Source of the DNA: Eleginops maclovinus
Taxonomy: Eukaryota; Chordata; Actinopteri; Perciformes; Eleginopidae
DNA length: 64,000 bases
Reading direction: 5' to 3'
NCBI RefSeq assembly: GCF_036324505.1
Contig: NC_086368.1
Span: forward strand, 310,001-374,000
Shown here: positions 1 through 12,389 of the stretch, in pieces
Numbering within the stretch: the first letter of the stretch is position 1
Layout: each line of letters opens with the position of its first letter
Translations under genes and position numbers: made by a program
The notes under the pieces: generated by a model
Database searches by the model: none
Seen by the model: only the letters and a program-made list of their open reading frames with translations
Told to the model about the DNA's origin: nothing

Positions 1-2
1 CC

Positions 3-2392
3 AGTGCTCTGGTAAGCCTAAATCAGGAGGCAACTACCTGTGAAGGGGCTGGAGATAAGTGTGTTCTTGCTATTCTTCCGGTCTTCATCAAAGCAAAGAA
101 AGGCAACAAAATTGTGGAAACTTACGCCTTCGTGGACCCCGGGAGCTCAGCAACATTTTGCACAGACTCTTTAGCAAGGCAGCTGAATCTTCAGGGGAAA
201 GGAACTGAACTTGTCTTGACTACAATGAGCTCAACTAAACAAGTGAAAAGTTGCCTTCTCAGAGACTTGGAGGTCAGTGGACTTGAGGAAGATAACTTCA
301 TCAGCCTGCAAAAAGTTTTCACCCAAAAGAGCATCCCAGTAACAAAGGAGCACATTCCCCTTCAGAAGGACATTGAAAAATGGCCGCACCTTCAGGAAGT
401 GAAACTGCCATACATTGCTGCTGAAATAGGGCTCCTTATTGGTAACGATGTGCATGAGGCATTGGAGCCATGGAAAGTCATACACAGCCAAAACAACGGC
501 CCATATGCTGTGAAGACAGTTCTTGGCTGGACTGTTAATGGCCCACTTAAAGAACACATACACAGTGGGTTTGAGGACAATGAACAGTATCAAGTCGCAG
601 TCAATCGGATAGCAATGGAACCAGTGGAAAAACTGCTCATACAGCAGTACAATGCCGACTTTCCTGAGCATGGCTGCAGTGACAAACTGGAAATGTCACA
701 AGAAGACAAAAGGTTTATCAGCTCTGTGTCCAGCTCAGTCCATCATGCTGAAGGACATTATTATGTCAACCTCCCCACGAAAAAGGCAGTGGTCAGTTTG
801 CCAAACAACAGAAGTGCTGCTGTGCAGCGGGCGTTACATCTGAAGAAGAGGCTCAGCAAGAACCATGAATTCCACCGGGAATACACAGACTGTGTCAGTG
901 AGCTGTTAAAAAAGGAATATGCAGTCAAGGTGCCAGAAACACAGCTGACCCGACAGGATGGGAGAGTGTGGTACATCCCACACCACGGTGTGTACCACCT
1001 ACAAAAGAAGAAACTCCGTGTGGTCTTTGACTGCGCTGCCAGTTTTCAGGGAACTTCACTTAACAAAGAGCTGCTTCAGGGTCCAGACCTCACAAGCTCC
1101 CTCATCGGCGTGCTGACACGTTTTAGACAGGCGCGTGTTGCAATGATGGCAGATGTCGAAGCCATGTACCATCAAGTGAGAGTTCCAGAAGAGGACACAG
1201 ACCTCCTTCGCTTCTTGTGGTGGCCAGAAGGAGATCTGACACAGGAAATGGTGGAGTACAAAATGGTTGTTCATCTTTTCGGCGCCACCTCATCTGCAAG
1301 CTGCGCCAACTTTGCTTTAAGGAGGACAGCAGAAGAGAACAGATCTGCAGCATCACCTGAACTTGTAGACACACTTCTCAGGAATTTTTACGTTGACGAC
1401 TGTTTGAGGTCAGTCAGCAGCAACTCTGAAGCCATTGCCCTGAGCAAAGACATCATGTCCTTGTGTGCTTTAGGAGGCTTTCATCTCACTAAATGGACAA
1501 GCAATAGCCGTGCACTCTTAACCGCTATTCCAGAAAGTGAGAGAGCCAAGGAGGTTAAGGTCTTAGATCTGACTAAAGACGCTCTTCCTGTTGAAAGGGC
1601 GCTAGGTGTGCTCTGGTGTATAGAGTCAGACTGTTTCAAGTTCAGAGTCAATGTCAGCAAGAAAGAAGTCACAAGAAGAGGAGTCTTATCGGTTGTAAGC
1701 TCTATATGACCCTCTAGGTTTCCTTGCTCCAATTGTGCTCCCAGCTAAATTCTTTCTGCAACAACTATGCAAGGAAAAACTTACATGGGATGAGGAAATT
1801 CCTGACAGGCTTGCACAATATTGGAGCACTTGGATGGGCCAACTGCCACAGCTTTCCAACTTCCAAGTTAGGAGATGCATTAAGCCTGAAGGATTTGGAT
1901 CTATTTTGACTGCGCAGCTACACCATTTCTCTGATGCCAGCGAGAGTGGCTATGGATCGGTGTCATTCCTGAAGCTGACGAACAGTGAAGGCCGTGTGCA
2001 TTGCGCCTTCATGATGGGAAAGACACGGGTGGCCCCATTAAAGCAAACCACGATACCTCGCATGGAGCTAACCGCTGCTGTGGTGGCCGTCAGCATGGAC
2101 AAACTGTTGAGAAAGGAGCTCCAGCTAGAGCTACAAGACTCAGTACATTGCAGACCTGTTTTGGAAGAGGTGGGTGCGTGAGTACTTGCCTAGCCTACAG
2201 GAACGCCAAAAATTGACTAAAGTCAAGCAAAATCTAGCACCAGGAAATATTGTAATGATTCTGGATGACAACGCCCCCCGGAGCTCTTGGCTTCTGGGAA
2301 GAGTCATGCAAACCATATCGGACACAAAGGGACTGGTTCGCCGAGTACTGGTCAAAGACCAAGTCCAGTACTTTGGAAAGGCCCGTGGATAA
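3..2392 (+). pseudogene. BEL/Pao pol polyprotein, broken
   Basis: The frame is open from the left edge of the window. It begins with a protease-like stretch whose active-site region reads FVDPGSS (about 130-155). Reverse transcriptase follows, with the catalytic YVDD box at 1390-1401. Three lesions are visible. A one-base deletion near 1706 ends the first frame at 1709. The following RNase H segment runs in another frame to about 2139. There a large deletion joins the middle of RNase H to the C-terminal domain that follows integrase (DUF5641-like, 2141-2392), removing the whole integrase zinc-binding and catalytic region. The copy cannot make a working pol. Family assignment is secure from the RT and the domain order. 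Confidence 0.88.
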
Positions 2393-2620
2393 GCTTTGCC
2401 TCATTTGTGGAATAGACACTTAAGTGTTGTATTATGGTATAGTACATTACATGATTTTATGCCCATATGCATATACAAATTGTACATGGAAAAAAGTCTA
2501 ATCACATGTAAATGAGCTTGTTTTGTTATTAGCTTGTTTCTGTTTGAAAAATGGCTCTTGTTATGCATGATATATTTTGAGTAATTATAAGTTCTCCTAC
2601 CTTATAATTAGGGTAGGAAA
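2393..2620 (+). other. Untranslated 3' region of BEL-1
   Basis: This AT-rich stretch lies between the pol stop codon and the LTR. I see no open frame. It ends in the polypurine tract at 2610-2620. Confidence 0.6.
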
Positions 2621-3082
2621 TGTAAGAGCCAATTAAGCACACAGTCATATTTAGGGAAAATGTTTATGTTGGCTTGACATATTACATGGTGCTAAATTTC
2701 ATTTATACTATTATTTTTGTATAGTTTCGTATATAGTGATATAGGTGGATTATGCTACGGTTATGTTTCTGTTTACTACTTTTTGATGTAAAATGCTAGG
2801 TTTCCTATTTCCAACATGGTATTAGGGCCTTGAACGCAGCTTTCAGGACACATGGGGAAAAAAAGTTTTAGGAGCTATGCTAGGCTAGTTGGATGCTGGA
2901 AGTCTGCAAGATAGGTTGCAACAAGTTTTTGACCGTGTTTACTGTTACGTGTCGGTAAGTCGGTATTGGACCGAACGAGATGTATTTGTGGATGAAAATC
3001 ACCTGCGGTGATGCTGTATTTTATTTTGAATAAACCCTCGTTCAAGTTTACCTGCCTCCCGTGACTACATTGGGTCTTCACA
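2621..3082 (+). repeat. 3' LTR of BEL-1
   Basis: The repeat begins TGTAAGAGCC directly after a polypurine tract and ends TTCACA, giving the usual TG...CA ends over 462 bp. A polyadenylation signal AATAAA lies at 3029-3034, about 50 bp before the end, as in many LTR 3' parts. No second copy is inside the window, so the limits rest on these signals alone. Confidence 0.7.
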
Positions 3083-3582
3083 AAAGGTTTGGAACAGAGG
3101 CGGCTGGCCCATAGGGGGCGCTGGGGCTCTGCCCCACCAGCTGTTGAGGGGAAAAAATATTTTTTGCATATTTTTTTTTAAATCAATGTCAGTTTTACTT
3201 AATAGTGTGTGTGCCTATATGCAATTTAAATAATTTAAACAACATCTCCACCAACTAACACTCATTAAACAGTGAATTTCCACTGACAGACAGTGTATCA
3301 TTCTCTCATGGGGTGATCGGCAAAGTGCCCCTGACCGGCAGCTAAACAGCCAATCCGGTTATGGTTGCTAGGGGGAAATTATGAATAATTGGCCTATCAA
3401 CGTCGCCAAATTTAACGCCGGTGGGGCGCTGGAAATTTAGCCCCAACTGCTACGTAAAATGCGTGAAGGTTTAGGATTGCTGTAGCTACATAAGGAGCCA
3501 GCGATAGTTTTTTTTCGTAGTGCGACTCCCAGACTCTGTCCTACGCTACGTGGGGAAAAAATACGCGCGACGACGAAGAGAG

Positions 3583-6500
3583 ATGATGGCGATGGCGGTG
3601 ACAACTGGAGTTCAAGAGCAGCTTCCACCAAATTCGGTGAAATCGTTAATAATATACCCTTTTGCGAGACGGACGACGGAGGAAAAACTTCTCGTTAAGG
3701 AGCTGGGACCCGACAAGCCTGAAATCAGCATTTCCCAGCAAATCAAGCTGAAAGATAAATCTTACAAACGGAGTTTTTGTCGGAGCTGGTTCAACCGTAA
3801 GACGTGGCTGGCAGGTTGTGGAGCAGCCAATGCACTTTTCTGTTTCCCCTGTATCCTCTTCAGAAGTGACAAATGTGATTCGACTTGGACAAAGACTGGA
3901 CTAACTGACTTAAAACACCTCTCTGAACGGATCAAGAAGCATGATCGATCCAAAGTTCACATGGAAAACTGCGTAAAGCTAGCTGTGTTCGGAAAGATTA
4001 GCATAGCAACGCAGCTCGATGATGGGCACCGCATCGCTGTAAGAAGGCACAATGAAGAGGTAGATAAAAACCGCAATATTTTATCTAAGATCATCGATTG
4101 TGTACATTTTTGTGGTGCTTTTGAATTAGCAATGCGGGGACATGATGAAAGGGATTCCTCAGACAACGCCGGAATATTCAGAGGTTTAGTCAACCTAATG
4201 GCATCCATTGATCGGGACTTGAGGGAGCACCTTGAAAATGCGTCCGTAAAGGCACCTCGAAGACCGTTCAGAACGAGCTCTTGGACTGTATGCTGGCAGT
4301 TCTAAGAGAAAAGATCGTGGATGAAGTGAAGACAGCTGAGTTTTTAGCTATCCAAGCGGATGAAACTACCGACATTTCCACACACTGTCAGCTAGTCCTG
4401 GTCCTAAGATACATCGATGGACGCAACAACATACAGGAGCGCTTCTATGAATTCATCAAGCTACCCAACAGCTGTGCGGATTCAATAGCCGGTGCCTTAT
4501 TGGAGAGCCTGCACAGCATCCTTCCTGAGGGACAAAAAAATAAGTTGATCGCCCAGGCATATGATGGGGCAGCGGTAATGAGGGGTGCCACTGGAGGAGT
4601 GCAGCGAAAGGTACAGGGCATCTATGCAAACGCTCACTACATTCACTGTTATGCCCATCAGTTAAACCTGGTAATGCAGCAGGTGACCTCCCACATCCCT
4701 CAGATCAGTCACTTTTTCACCGACATGGGGGGATTTGCTTCTTTTTTCTCAAAATCGAGCAAGAGAACGGCAGTACTAGATGAGCTGGTGGCGCACCGAC
4801 TTCCAAGTGCATCCTCAACACGTTGGAACTTCAACAGTCGTGCAGTCAACACAGTCTATTAGCACAAGAATGATCTGGTGAAGTGTTTTCAGACCATCCG
4901 GAACAGTGAAGCATTTGATGGCCAAACGAAGAGAGAGGCTGGAGGCTATGTGAGAATGCTGGAAGATGAAGCTTTCTGTTTTTTCCTAGCCTTGTTCCAC
5001 AAGATCATGCCACATGTAGACATGCTGTATAATCAGCTCCAGAAGAGAAACATCGATGCTGTCTACATCGCAGGAATCACCCAGGCATTCATGAACCGCA
5101 TGCAGGCTATCAGGTATGTTAAATGCATTATTATGTAGCATAGCCTAATTGTTCATTCTCTGCATATATTATGTGTAGCCTTAAATGCTTATATGTCATC
5201 TTATTCAAATAATTAATTTATTTGTGAAGTTTAGATGAAATATAATTGCCAGTAATTATAACAACCTTGGGTTTGGTTAATATATCCCTAACCAGTTTTC
5301 TTATGCATTGGATCAGGGAGGCTGTTCCTAATCTGGCTGAGGATGAGGAGTACAGGGGACCTGTTCAGGATCCACCCACAAAGAAACGGAGAACATTGGG
5401 AGAAGACACACAGCACCATTTGGCACTAGAGGTAAGCACTTGCTTACACACACACACACACACACACAGAGGAACAGACACAGAGAGGAACAGACACACA
5501 GACACACAGAGAGGAACAGACACACAGACACACAGAGAGGAACAGACACACAGACACACAGAGCAACAGACACACAGACACACAGAGAGGAACAGACACA
5601 CAGACACACAGAGAGGAACATACACACAGAGAGGAACAGACACAAAGAGACACACAGACACACAGAGAGGAACAGAGACACACAGACACACAGAGAGGAA
5701 CAGACACACAGAGACACACAGAGACACAGAGACACACAGAGAGGAACAGACACACAGAGAGGAACAGACACACAGAGAGGAACAGAGACACACAGACACA
5801 CAGAGAGGAACAGAGACACACAGAGAGACACACAGAGAGGAACAGACACACAGAGAGACACAGAGAGGAACAGAGACACAGAGAGACACACAGACACACA
5901 GACACACAGAGAGGAACAGACACACAGACACACAGAGAGGAACAGACACACAGACACACAGAGAGGAACAGACACACAGACACACAGAGAGGAACAGACA
6001 CACAGACACACAGAGAGGAACAGACACACAGACACACAGAGAGGAACAGACACACAGAGAGGAACAGAGACATTATCAAATCTAATGAATGCTCGCCACT
6101 TGATATAGTAGTCCAGACTCAAATGTATCTTGTCATTTGACGATATCTATGAATAATTACAGTTAACCATTTTGGTTTATTACACAATATAGGCTAGCTA
6201 TTCAGAACATTGATTGTAGTGAGACATGTGAAGACCTAATTCTTTCCCTTTTTTAAAATTGTATATTATCGCATAGGTATGTGACACCATCATGAGCCAA
6301 GCACCTCATCAGCGCCACACTCTTGCAAGGAGACTTGTTCCAACAACACAGCAGAAAGTTCCCAGATTCAGCACTGGAAACCACGGTGGAAGCCTATCCC
6401 TCATTGGACAAGGCCAGACTTAAAACAGAACTGTCCCTGATCTACGAGAATGAGGAGTTCCAGAGTTGCAAAGGTGCACTGGCTCTCTATCAGGTTTTGA

Positions 6501-6778
6501 TGGAAAACAACCTTGGAGAAACATTCACTGAAACTGTAAGACTTCTCAACATCATCATCACAACACCAATGACAACATCAGAGTCTGAGAGGTGCTTCTC
6601 TACCTTAAAGAGGATAAAAACTTTCCTAAGGAACACTATGTCACAAGATCGGCTCAACGCTCTGGCTATGCTCTCCATAGAAAAGAAAATGACAAAAGAC
6701 ATTCCTGATTTCAACACCAGGGTCATTGAAAAATTTGCCTCCCAAAAACAAAGACGAGCGAAATTCTTGTACAAATAA
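3583..6778 (+). pseudogene. hAT transposase (ZMYM1-like, TTF zinc finger), broken
   Basis: Three exons are inferred: 3583-5113, 5317-5431 and 6277-6778. The donors (CAG|GTATGT, GAG|GTAAGC) and acceptors keep phase. Domains in order are a TTF-type zinc finger (FCFPCILF, about 3838-3861), a DUF4371-like region, the RNase H-like core with ADETTD (about 4357-4374), YDGAAVMRG and HCYAHQLNLV, and the C-terminal hAT dimerisation segment (TTSESERCFSTLKRIKTF, about 6574-6627). Lesions are a frameshift near 4250, a TAG at 4860-4862 in an otherwise continuous frame, and a frameshift near 6300 at the start of exon 3. The relation to ZMYM1-type proteins is recalled family knowledge. The product is not functional. 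Confidence 0.85.
5441..6068. repeat. Minisatellite in an intron of hAT-A
   Basis: The array is built from variants of a unit like GACACACAGAGAGGAACA, with stretches of plain CA. It fills the second intron of the hAT-A transposase. Both strands give long open frames of HTQRNR or CVSVPL type residues, which are repeat artefacts. Confidence 0.95.
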
Positions 6779-6781
6779 AAC

Positions 6782-8015
6782 CTAGAAAGAGAGAGACAAA
6801 CACGCACACAAAGAGAGGAACAGACACACAGAGGAACAGAGACACAGATGAACAGAGACACACAGAGGAACAGAGACACACAGAGGAACAGAGAGGAACA
6901 GAGACACAGAGGAACAGACACACAGAGGAACAGACACACAGAGGAACAGAGACACAGAGAGGAACAGACACACTCAGAGGAACAGAGACACACAGGAACA
7001 GAGAGGAACAGACACACAGAGGAACAGAGAGGAACAGAGACACAGAGGAACAGACACACAGAGGAACAGACACACAGAGGAACAGAGACACAGAGAGGAA
7101 CAGACACACTCAGAGGAACAGAGACACACAGGAACAGAGAGGAACAGACACACAGAGGAACAGAGACACACAGGAACAGAGAGGAACAGACACACAGAGG
7201 AACAGAGAGGAACAGAGACACAGAGGAACAGACACACAGAGGAACAGACACACAGAGAAACAGAGACACAGAGAGGAACAGACACACTCAGAGGAACAGA
7301 GACACACAGGAACAGAGAGGAACAGACACACAGAGGAACAGAGACACACAGGAACAGAGAGGAACAGACACACAGAGGAACAGACACACAGAGGAACAGA
7401 GACACACAGGAACAGAGAGGAACAGACACACAGAGGAACAGAGACACACAGGAACAGAGAGGAACAGACACACAGAGGAACAGAGAGGAACAGAGACACA
7501 GAGGAACAGAGACACAGAGGAACAGACACACAGAGGAACAGACACACACAGAGGAACAGAGACACACAGAGGAACAGAGACACACAGAGGAACATACACA
7601 CAGAGGAACAGACACACACAGAGGAACAGACACACTCAGAGGAACAGACACACACAGGAACAGAGACACAGAGAGGAACAGACACACAGAGGAACAGACA
7701 CACAGAGGAACAGACACACAGAGGAACAGAGGAACAGAGACACAGAGGAACAGACACACAGAGGAACAGACACACAGAGGAACAGAGAGGAACAGAGACA
7801 CAGAGGAACAGACACACAGAGGAACAGAGACACAGAGAGGAACAGAGAGGAACAGAGACACAGAGGAACAGAGACACAGAGAGGAACAGACACACAGAGG
7901 AACAGACACACTCAGAGGAACAGACAGGAACAAACACACAGAGGAACAGACAGAGAGGAACAGACACACAGAGGAACAGAGAGGAACATACACACAGAGA
8001 GGAACAGGCACAGAG
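6782..8015. repeat. Minisatellite after the hAT-A transposase stop
   Basis: About 1.2 kb of units like GACACACAGAGGAACA with higher-order blocks (GAGGAACAGAGAGGAACAGA) starts a few bases after the transposase stop codon. The motif is nearly the same as that of the array at 5441-6068, on the other side of the last exon. The long open frames within it carry no coding signal beyond the repeat. Confidence 0.95.
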
Positions 8016-8588
8016 AGTGTCTTTTATGTTTATTTTACATTCAATGGGCAATATGTAATAATATTATAGTATGTAATTGTAATATAGTTGTGGAGAATGC
8101 TTTGTTGTTTCTCTCAGGCTGTGACATGCAATGACAACTGTATGGCACTGATGCTGTTTTCTCCAAGTAAATGCACTTTTCCTTGAGAGAGGGTATTAAA
8201 ATAATCTGTTTATGTAAAAAAAATTGAAAATAACTTGGTTCTAAATTCTTTGTATATGTTACATTTTAATAGGAAAGTTCTGTTTCATTCTCTCTTCTCA
8301 ACCCACACTCATTCACTCACTCACTGTTGATTTGTATAGATTCAGCTGAAATCATACCCTTGTTGTTAATTTATCCCTTGATTGTATTGTATAGTATTTG
8401 ATAGCATAAAGTCTAATATAGCTGTAAATTGTTACTTTTTCTGTGAAGCTGGAAACTGTGAAATTAAATTATTATTGTGGAACCGTAGTCATTTTCCGAC
8501 TGTTCATTTGAATGCTTATGCTAGATTAGGCAGGGAAATCTGTTGGCACACTAGCCCCACCAAGATTTTTTTTCACCAGCCGCCACTG
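8016..8588 (+). other. 3' untranslated and terminal part of hAT-A
   Basis: AT-rich sequence with no supported gene, ending in the right terminal inverted repeat at 8576-8588. Confidence 0.6.
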
Positions 8589-9002
8589 GGTAACGTCGTT
8601 ACCTCTCATTGACTTACATACATTTCTGGACTTTCCTTAACTTATTAAACAAACCTCGGGAAATTTCCATAACATTTGTGAGTAATTTATACACTTTGGT
8701 CCACCATCTGCATAATACCTCCAAACCATTATGATCTGATGAGGCTTTTGAGATTTTAACATCTCAAAAGTTGCACTGAATATTTTTCCTGCTGATAGGT
8801 AGCCTCTCAAAACTAGCTGTTTTGGGGTCAATGACGTGACGCTCATTTTTTTGTGTACATATGGGTTAGATACATTTAAAATTGTTAAAATTTGAAAATA
8901 AATTGACAAATTATTTTCCAACACCATTTTCATCAAACCCTAATCTTAAAGTTTTGGATTTATTCAATTTTTAGAGAGTATTAAGAGAATTTGGGTAAAA
9001 AT

Positions 9003-9591
9003 GTCAATACGGTGTAACCACAAAAACATGAACCAAATAATTACACTTGCTGAAAAAAATGTGAAATTCTCTCTGAAATCCCTTCTAAAATAATCTGGCA
9101 TGATCTTGCATAAGAACTTTACTATATGAAATAAAAGTAATGAAATCCCATTGTTCTGAATATTTTAATGAATATGGGGAATTATGTCTGTCACATCAAC
9201 CACTTGAAATGTCAAGTGGTGTAACCGCCATTTAAGGAGCCATTTTGTAAGTATTTTGTCATACGATCATGTGACAGGAAATGATGTCACAGAGAAGGAC
9301 CCCTGAAGACCCCAACTGCTATGAGTCAAGGTTAGTAACTCTCTTTAAAATTGTTAATAATTAAGTGTTTATAGGCCATGGTCAGGCAAGCTTAGTTTAC
9401 ATGTCAAATGGTATGACCTCCTTAAAATGTTGATAAACCATAATAATCATAAAATATTGAATTGAATGTAAAAACTGTGTTTGAATATTCACATAAAGGT
9501 CAGGTGTGTACATAGTTGTCCATAATAATGCCTACAAATTTTGATTTTAAATAGAAATGTCAAATGGTGTAACCGGTTACACCATTTGACA
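9003..9591 (+). promoter_or_regulatory. Left cluster of GTGTAACC motifs of TE-X
   Basis: Copies of a motif close to GTCAAATGGTGTAACC lie near 9003-9018, 9213-9229 (GTCAAGTGGTGTAACCG), 9405-9420 (degenerate) and twice head to head at 9558-9591. They lie only outside the coding region. Subterminal repeats of this kind often bind transposases; that role is my inference here. Confidence 0.5.
9558..9591. repeat. Perfect 34-bp palindrome upstream of the TE-X gene
   Basis: The left half TGTCAAATGGTGTAACC is followed directly by its exact reverse complement, with no spacer and no mismatch. The half site is the same motif found singly elsewhere in TE-X. Confidence 0.97.
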
Positions 9592-9900
9592 CCTTTCTGT
9601 TTGAGGCCAATTTGATCAGATTCAGGCCAAAGAGTATGTAATTTAAGGTGGCAATTATATTATTTTTCTTATTTAAATAGTGACTAACTGTAGCATGAAC
9701 AGTAGCTTTAATAGGGTTTCATTTAGATTGTATTTTACGCGATTTTGGAAATGTCAATATTGTTTATTTAAAATGTAAACTTCCACAATATATTTTTAAT
9801 ATTTCATTATGTTGTATGTAAACATGTTTAAATTATGAATAAATAATACAAACAATAATACATTTATTATAAATAAAGTGTACTTCTTGTCCCCCAATAG

Positions 9901-12389
9901 ATGCCACTTACAAGCAAGGAAAAAGTGGCTCGCCACAGAGCGCAAGTGAACGCAGATCCTGCTGCTAAAGCAATTTACCTGGCAAAAAGACGGGCAAGGT
10001 AGTGCACACGCAACAGCATGCACACACACACATTCGGACACAGGCATGCACGCACACACACGCACACACACATACAGGCACGCACACACACAAATACACA
10101 CACGCACATTTTTCATGTGAAGAATAAAGTCAGTGATGTAGATAGGCTGTGGAAATGAGAGGAGTGAGAGGATGATTTATTATTCTAGATATAAAAGGCT
10201 AATTGTTTTATTTTTACATTGTATTTATAGCTATCAAAGGAGGAAGGGAGAGGGAAAGATTGCGAACACCCCAGTAGCTGAGCTCTCCAAACAGAATCAG
10301 GAGAAGGTGAGAAAAAGGTGGAAGCAGTACCAGAGACAGTATAGGGAGAACAAAAGGGTACTTATTGATGTTCTAAACCTAACTCCCCCATCGATGAACA
10401 CATCAGGAGATGACCAGCATGTTGGCCCTCTGGAACCCATAGTTAACCTTCCAGATCATGACTATGTGCAGCCAAATGTAGAGATACCACAGGCATCCTC
10501 AACCCCTTTAAAGGCAGTACAGAGAAGAAGCAGACAAGAAAGTGAGGCGCTTAAGAATAGTGAAAAGCTCAGGTCTGAACTCCGCCGAATTAAGAGAGAA
10601 CTTAAGACAGCAAATTCAAAGACACAAAGGCTACGAAGGAAACTGGACAAGCAAAAGAAAGCAAAAGATCAGGAAGTCAGAGAGAGGAAAAAACAGAGGG
10701 ACAGAAAGAAAAGTTCAGAGGAGAAAAGGGAGCAAGTGGTGAGCTTTCTTCGCAGAGAGGAGAATAGCCGCATGTTGTCTGGCAAAAAGGACACTGTGTC
10801 AAAAAACAACCTCAAACAACAAAGGAGAGTACTACTTCACTCCCTTAAAGACATCCATGCCAGCTACAATGGAACGGTCTTGAAACACTACAGACTGTCG
10901 TACAGACAGTTTGTGAGATACTGTCCGTTTTACATCACTCCAGCCAAAGATTCGGACAGGAATTCATGTGCATGCATTGATCATGAAAATTTCAAGCTCA
11001 TTGTGGAAAAATTGTACCAGAGAGGCATTCTTCAGACACACAGCATTTCAGATCTGCTGGCTGGTATTGCATGTGATACATCCAGCAAACAGTGTATGTA
11101 TCGTTTGTGTGTAAAATGCTGCTTCAATGAGGTGGAATTTGAGGGCCCTCTGGAAGAAGACACTCTAACTTGGCAGCAGTGGTCGAGGATCACCAAAAAA
11201 GAGGAGGGAAAAACATACACCAACTTTGCCAAGGTGACACAGACTGGGAAGACTGCTGACCTTCTTGCTCTTCTCAACGAGAAGCTTGACTCTCTGGCCA
11301 AACACCAGTTCAACTGGATCCACCAAGTCAAAGCCCTCAGAGAAAAGAAAGAAGCACTACCAGATGATGAAATCTGCATCCATGTAGATTTCTCAGAAAA
11401 CTACGGCTGCAAATTGAATACTGAGATTCAGGCTTTCCATTTTGGTGGCAGCCGCAAGCAGGCCACCATCCATACCTGTGTGGTATACACAGCACAAACA
11501 TCTTACTCATATGCCACCATCTCTGCCTCGCTCCGCCACGATGAGCGTGCTGTGTGGGCACACCTGGAGCCTGTGCTGAAGGATGCCATCATGAAGTGCA
11601 AATCACCACCTTCTGCACTTCATATAATAAGTGATGGGCCTGTCAACCAGTACAGGAACAGGAAAAACTTTTATTTATTGAGTACAGTGCCTTTTCTTTT
11701 TGGTTTTAAGAACGTGTCCTGGAATTTCAGTGAAAAGGCCCATGGAAAGGGCGCCCCTGAAGGCGTTGGCGGGGCCGTAAAGCGGCTTGCTGATGCAGCA
11801 GTCCTGAGGGGGAAGGATTTGCAGACTCCAGAGCATGTCTTCAACTTCCTGAAGGATGAGTCCAGTGTTCGCTGCTACTGGATATCAGAAGAAGAAATCC
11901 ATATATGATGAAAAAGTCCCGGCCTTCATTCCAGCTGTAAAAGGCACACTCAAGATACATCAAGTGACCTGTGAAGAGCCAGCTGTCATTCAGTACCGGG
12001 ACATTTCTTGCTTTTGCGAAAGACCCAATGTCTGCAAGTGTCATGGGCCAACTACAGTCGACTTCCGGGATCCACCAGCCACCACTTCAACACCTGACAG
12101 CGTGGAGGATCAGGAAAGTAGGCAAGGAAAGTTTGCTCTAGTTAGATACGAGGGCAAACCATTTGTGGGGCAAATCATTCAGGTGGTTGGGGATGAAGTT
12201 GAGGTAAGCTGCATGCAACAGCTAGCCGAGAAAAATGTCTTCACCTGGCCTCATCCACCTGACATCTTGTTTTATTACGAGTCTGATGTTCTCCACATTA
12301 TTTCTGAGCCAGAACCTGTGAACTCACGTCATTCCAAACTAACAGAAGATGCCTGGAAACAATTCCAAGCAAACAACTTGAAAGGTTAA
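9901..12389 (+). pseudogene. TE-X protein, likely transposase, one frameshift
   Basis: Exon 1 is 9901-9998 (starts MPLTSKEKVARHRAQV). It is joined by a GT-AG intron in phase to exon 2 from 10231. The N-terminal third is very basic and probably coiled coil (about 10500-10750). The core carries HVDFSENYGC, LHIISDGPVNQYRNRKNF and HGKGAPEGVGGAVKRL, with 81 residues between the aspartates of the first two motifs. A C-terminal segment has a cysteine cluster (CFCERPNVCKC). A single-base shift near 11885-11905 ends the main frame at 11908; the rest continues in another frame to 12389. I recall similar proteins as uncharacterised transposon products in animals. Conserved D, D and E/D suggest a DDE-type nuclease; this is inference and I do not name a superfamily. 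Confidence 0.65.

Larger units (their letters stand above)
1..3082 (+). mobile_element. BEL/Pao LTR retrotransposon, 3' part (BEL-1)
   Basis: A decayed retrotransposon enters from beyond the left edge. In order it shows a Pao-type aspartic protease start, reverse transcriptase, part of RNase H, a short integrase C-terminal piece, an untranslated tail and an LTR. A polypurine run (AGGGTAGGAAA) sits directly before the LTR at 2610-2620, as expected for plus-strand priming. The 5' LTR and gag lie outside the window, so the target duplication cannot be checked. The LTR sequence differs from those of BEL-2 and BEL-3, so this is a third BEL/Pao family. Confidence 0.88.
3095..8588 (+). mobile_element. 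hAT DNA transposon, decayed (hAT-A)
   Basis: The ends form a terminal inverted repeat. CAGAGGCGGCTGG at 3095-3107 matches the reverse complement of 8576-8588 at 12 of 13 positions and starts with the CAG typical of hAT. Inside lie a three-exon transposase pseudogene and two minisatellites. The 8-bp flanks (GTTTGGAA left, GGTAACGT right) do not match, so I cannot show a target duplication; the element may be old or rearranged. It starts only 12 bp after the BEL-1 LTR. Confidence 0.82.
8589..9900 (+). other. Non-coding 5' part of TE-X and its flank
   Basis: AT-rich with no supported reading frame. It begins with a 15-bp near-palindrome (GGTAACG T CGTTACC, 8589-8603) directly after hAT-A. It carries the left group of GTGTAACC motifs. 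The bases before 9901 (TCCCCCAATAG) look like a splice acceptor, so an untranslated exon may lie upstream. Confidence 0.5.

Noticed and set aside
5246..6122. Long open frames on both strands in the CA/GAGGAACA arrays
   Set aside because: They exist because the repeat units lack stop codons. Composition is only HTQRNRDE or CVSLPF, with no domain.
5441..8015. CRISPR-like array
   Set aside because: The units are directly adjacent without unique spacers, and the DNA is eukaryotic. It is a minisatellite.
6490..8134. Further long frames over the second minisatellite
   Set aside because: Repeat artefacts. Only the short upstream part that overlaps the hAT-A exon is coding, and it lies on the plus strand.
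3087..8596. 8-bp target duplication for hAT-A
   Set aside because: The flanks GTTTGGAA and GGTAACGT do not match, so I did not claim one.
10172..10230. Start of the TE-X protein at 10172
   Set aside because: This part lies in the intron. An in-phase upstream exon starting at 9901 with a good donor and acceptor gives a better N-terminus.
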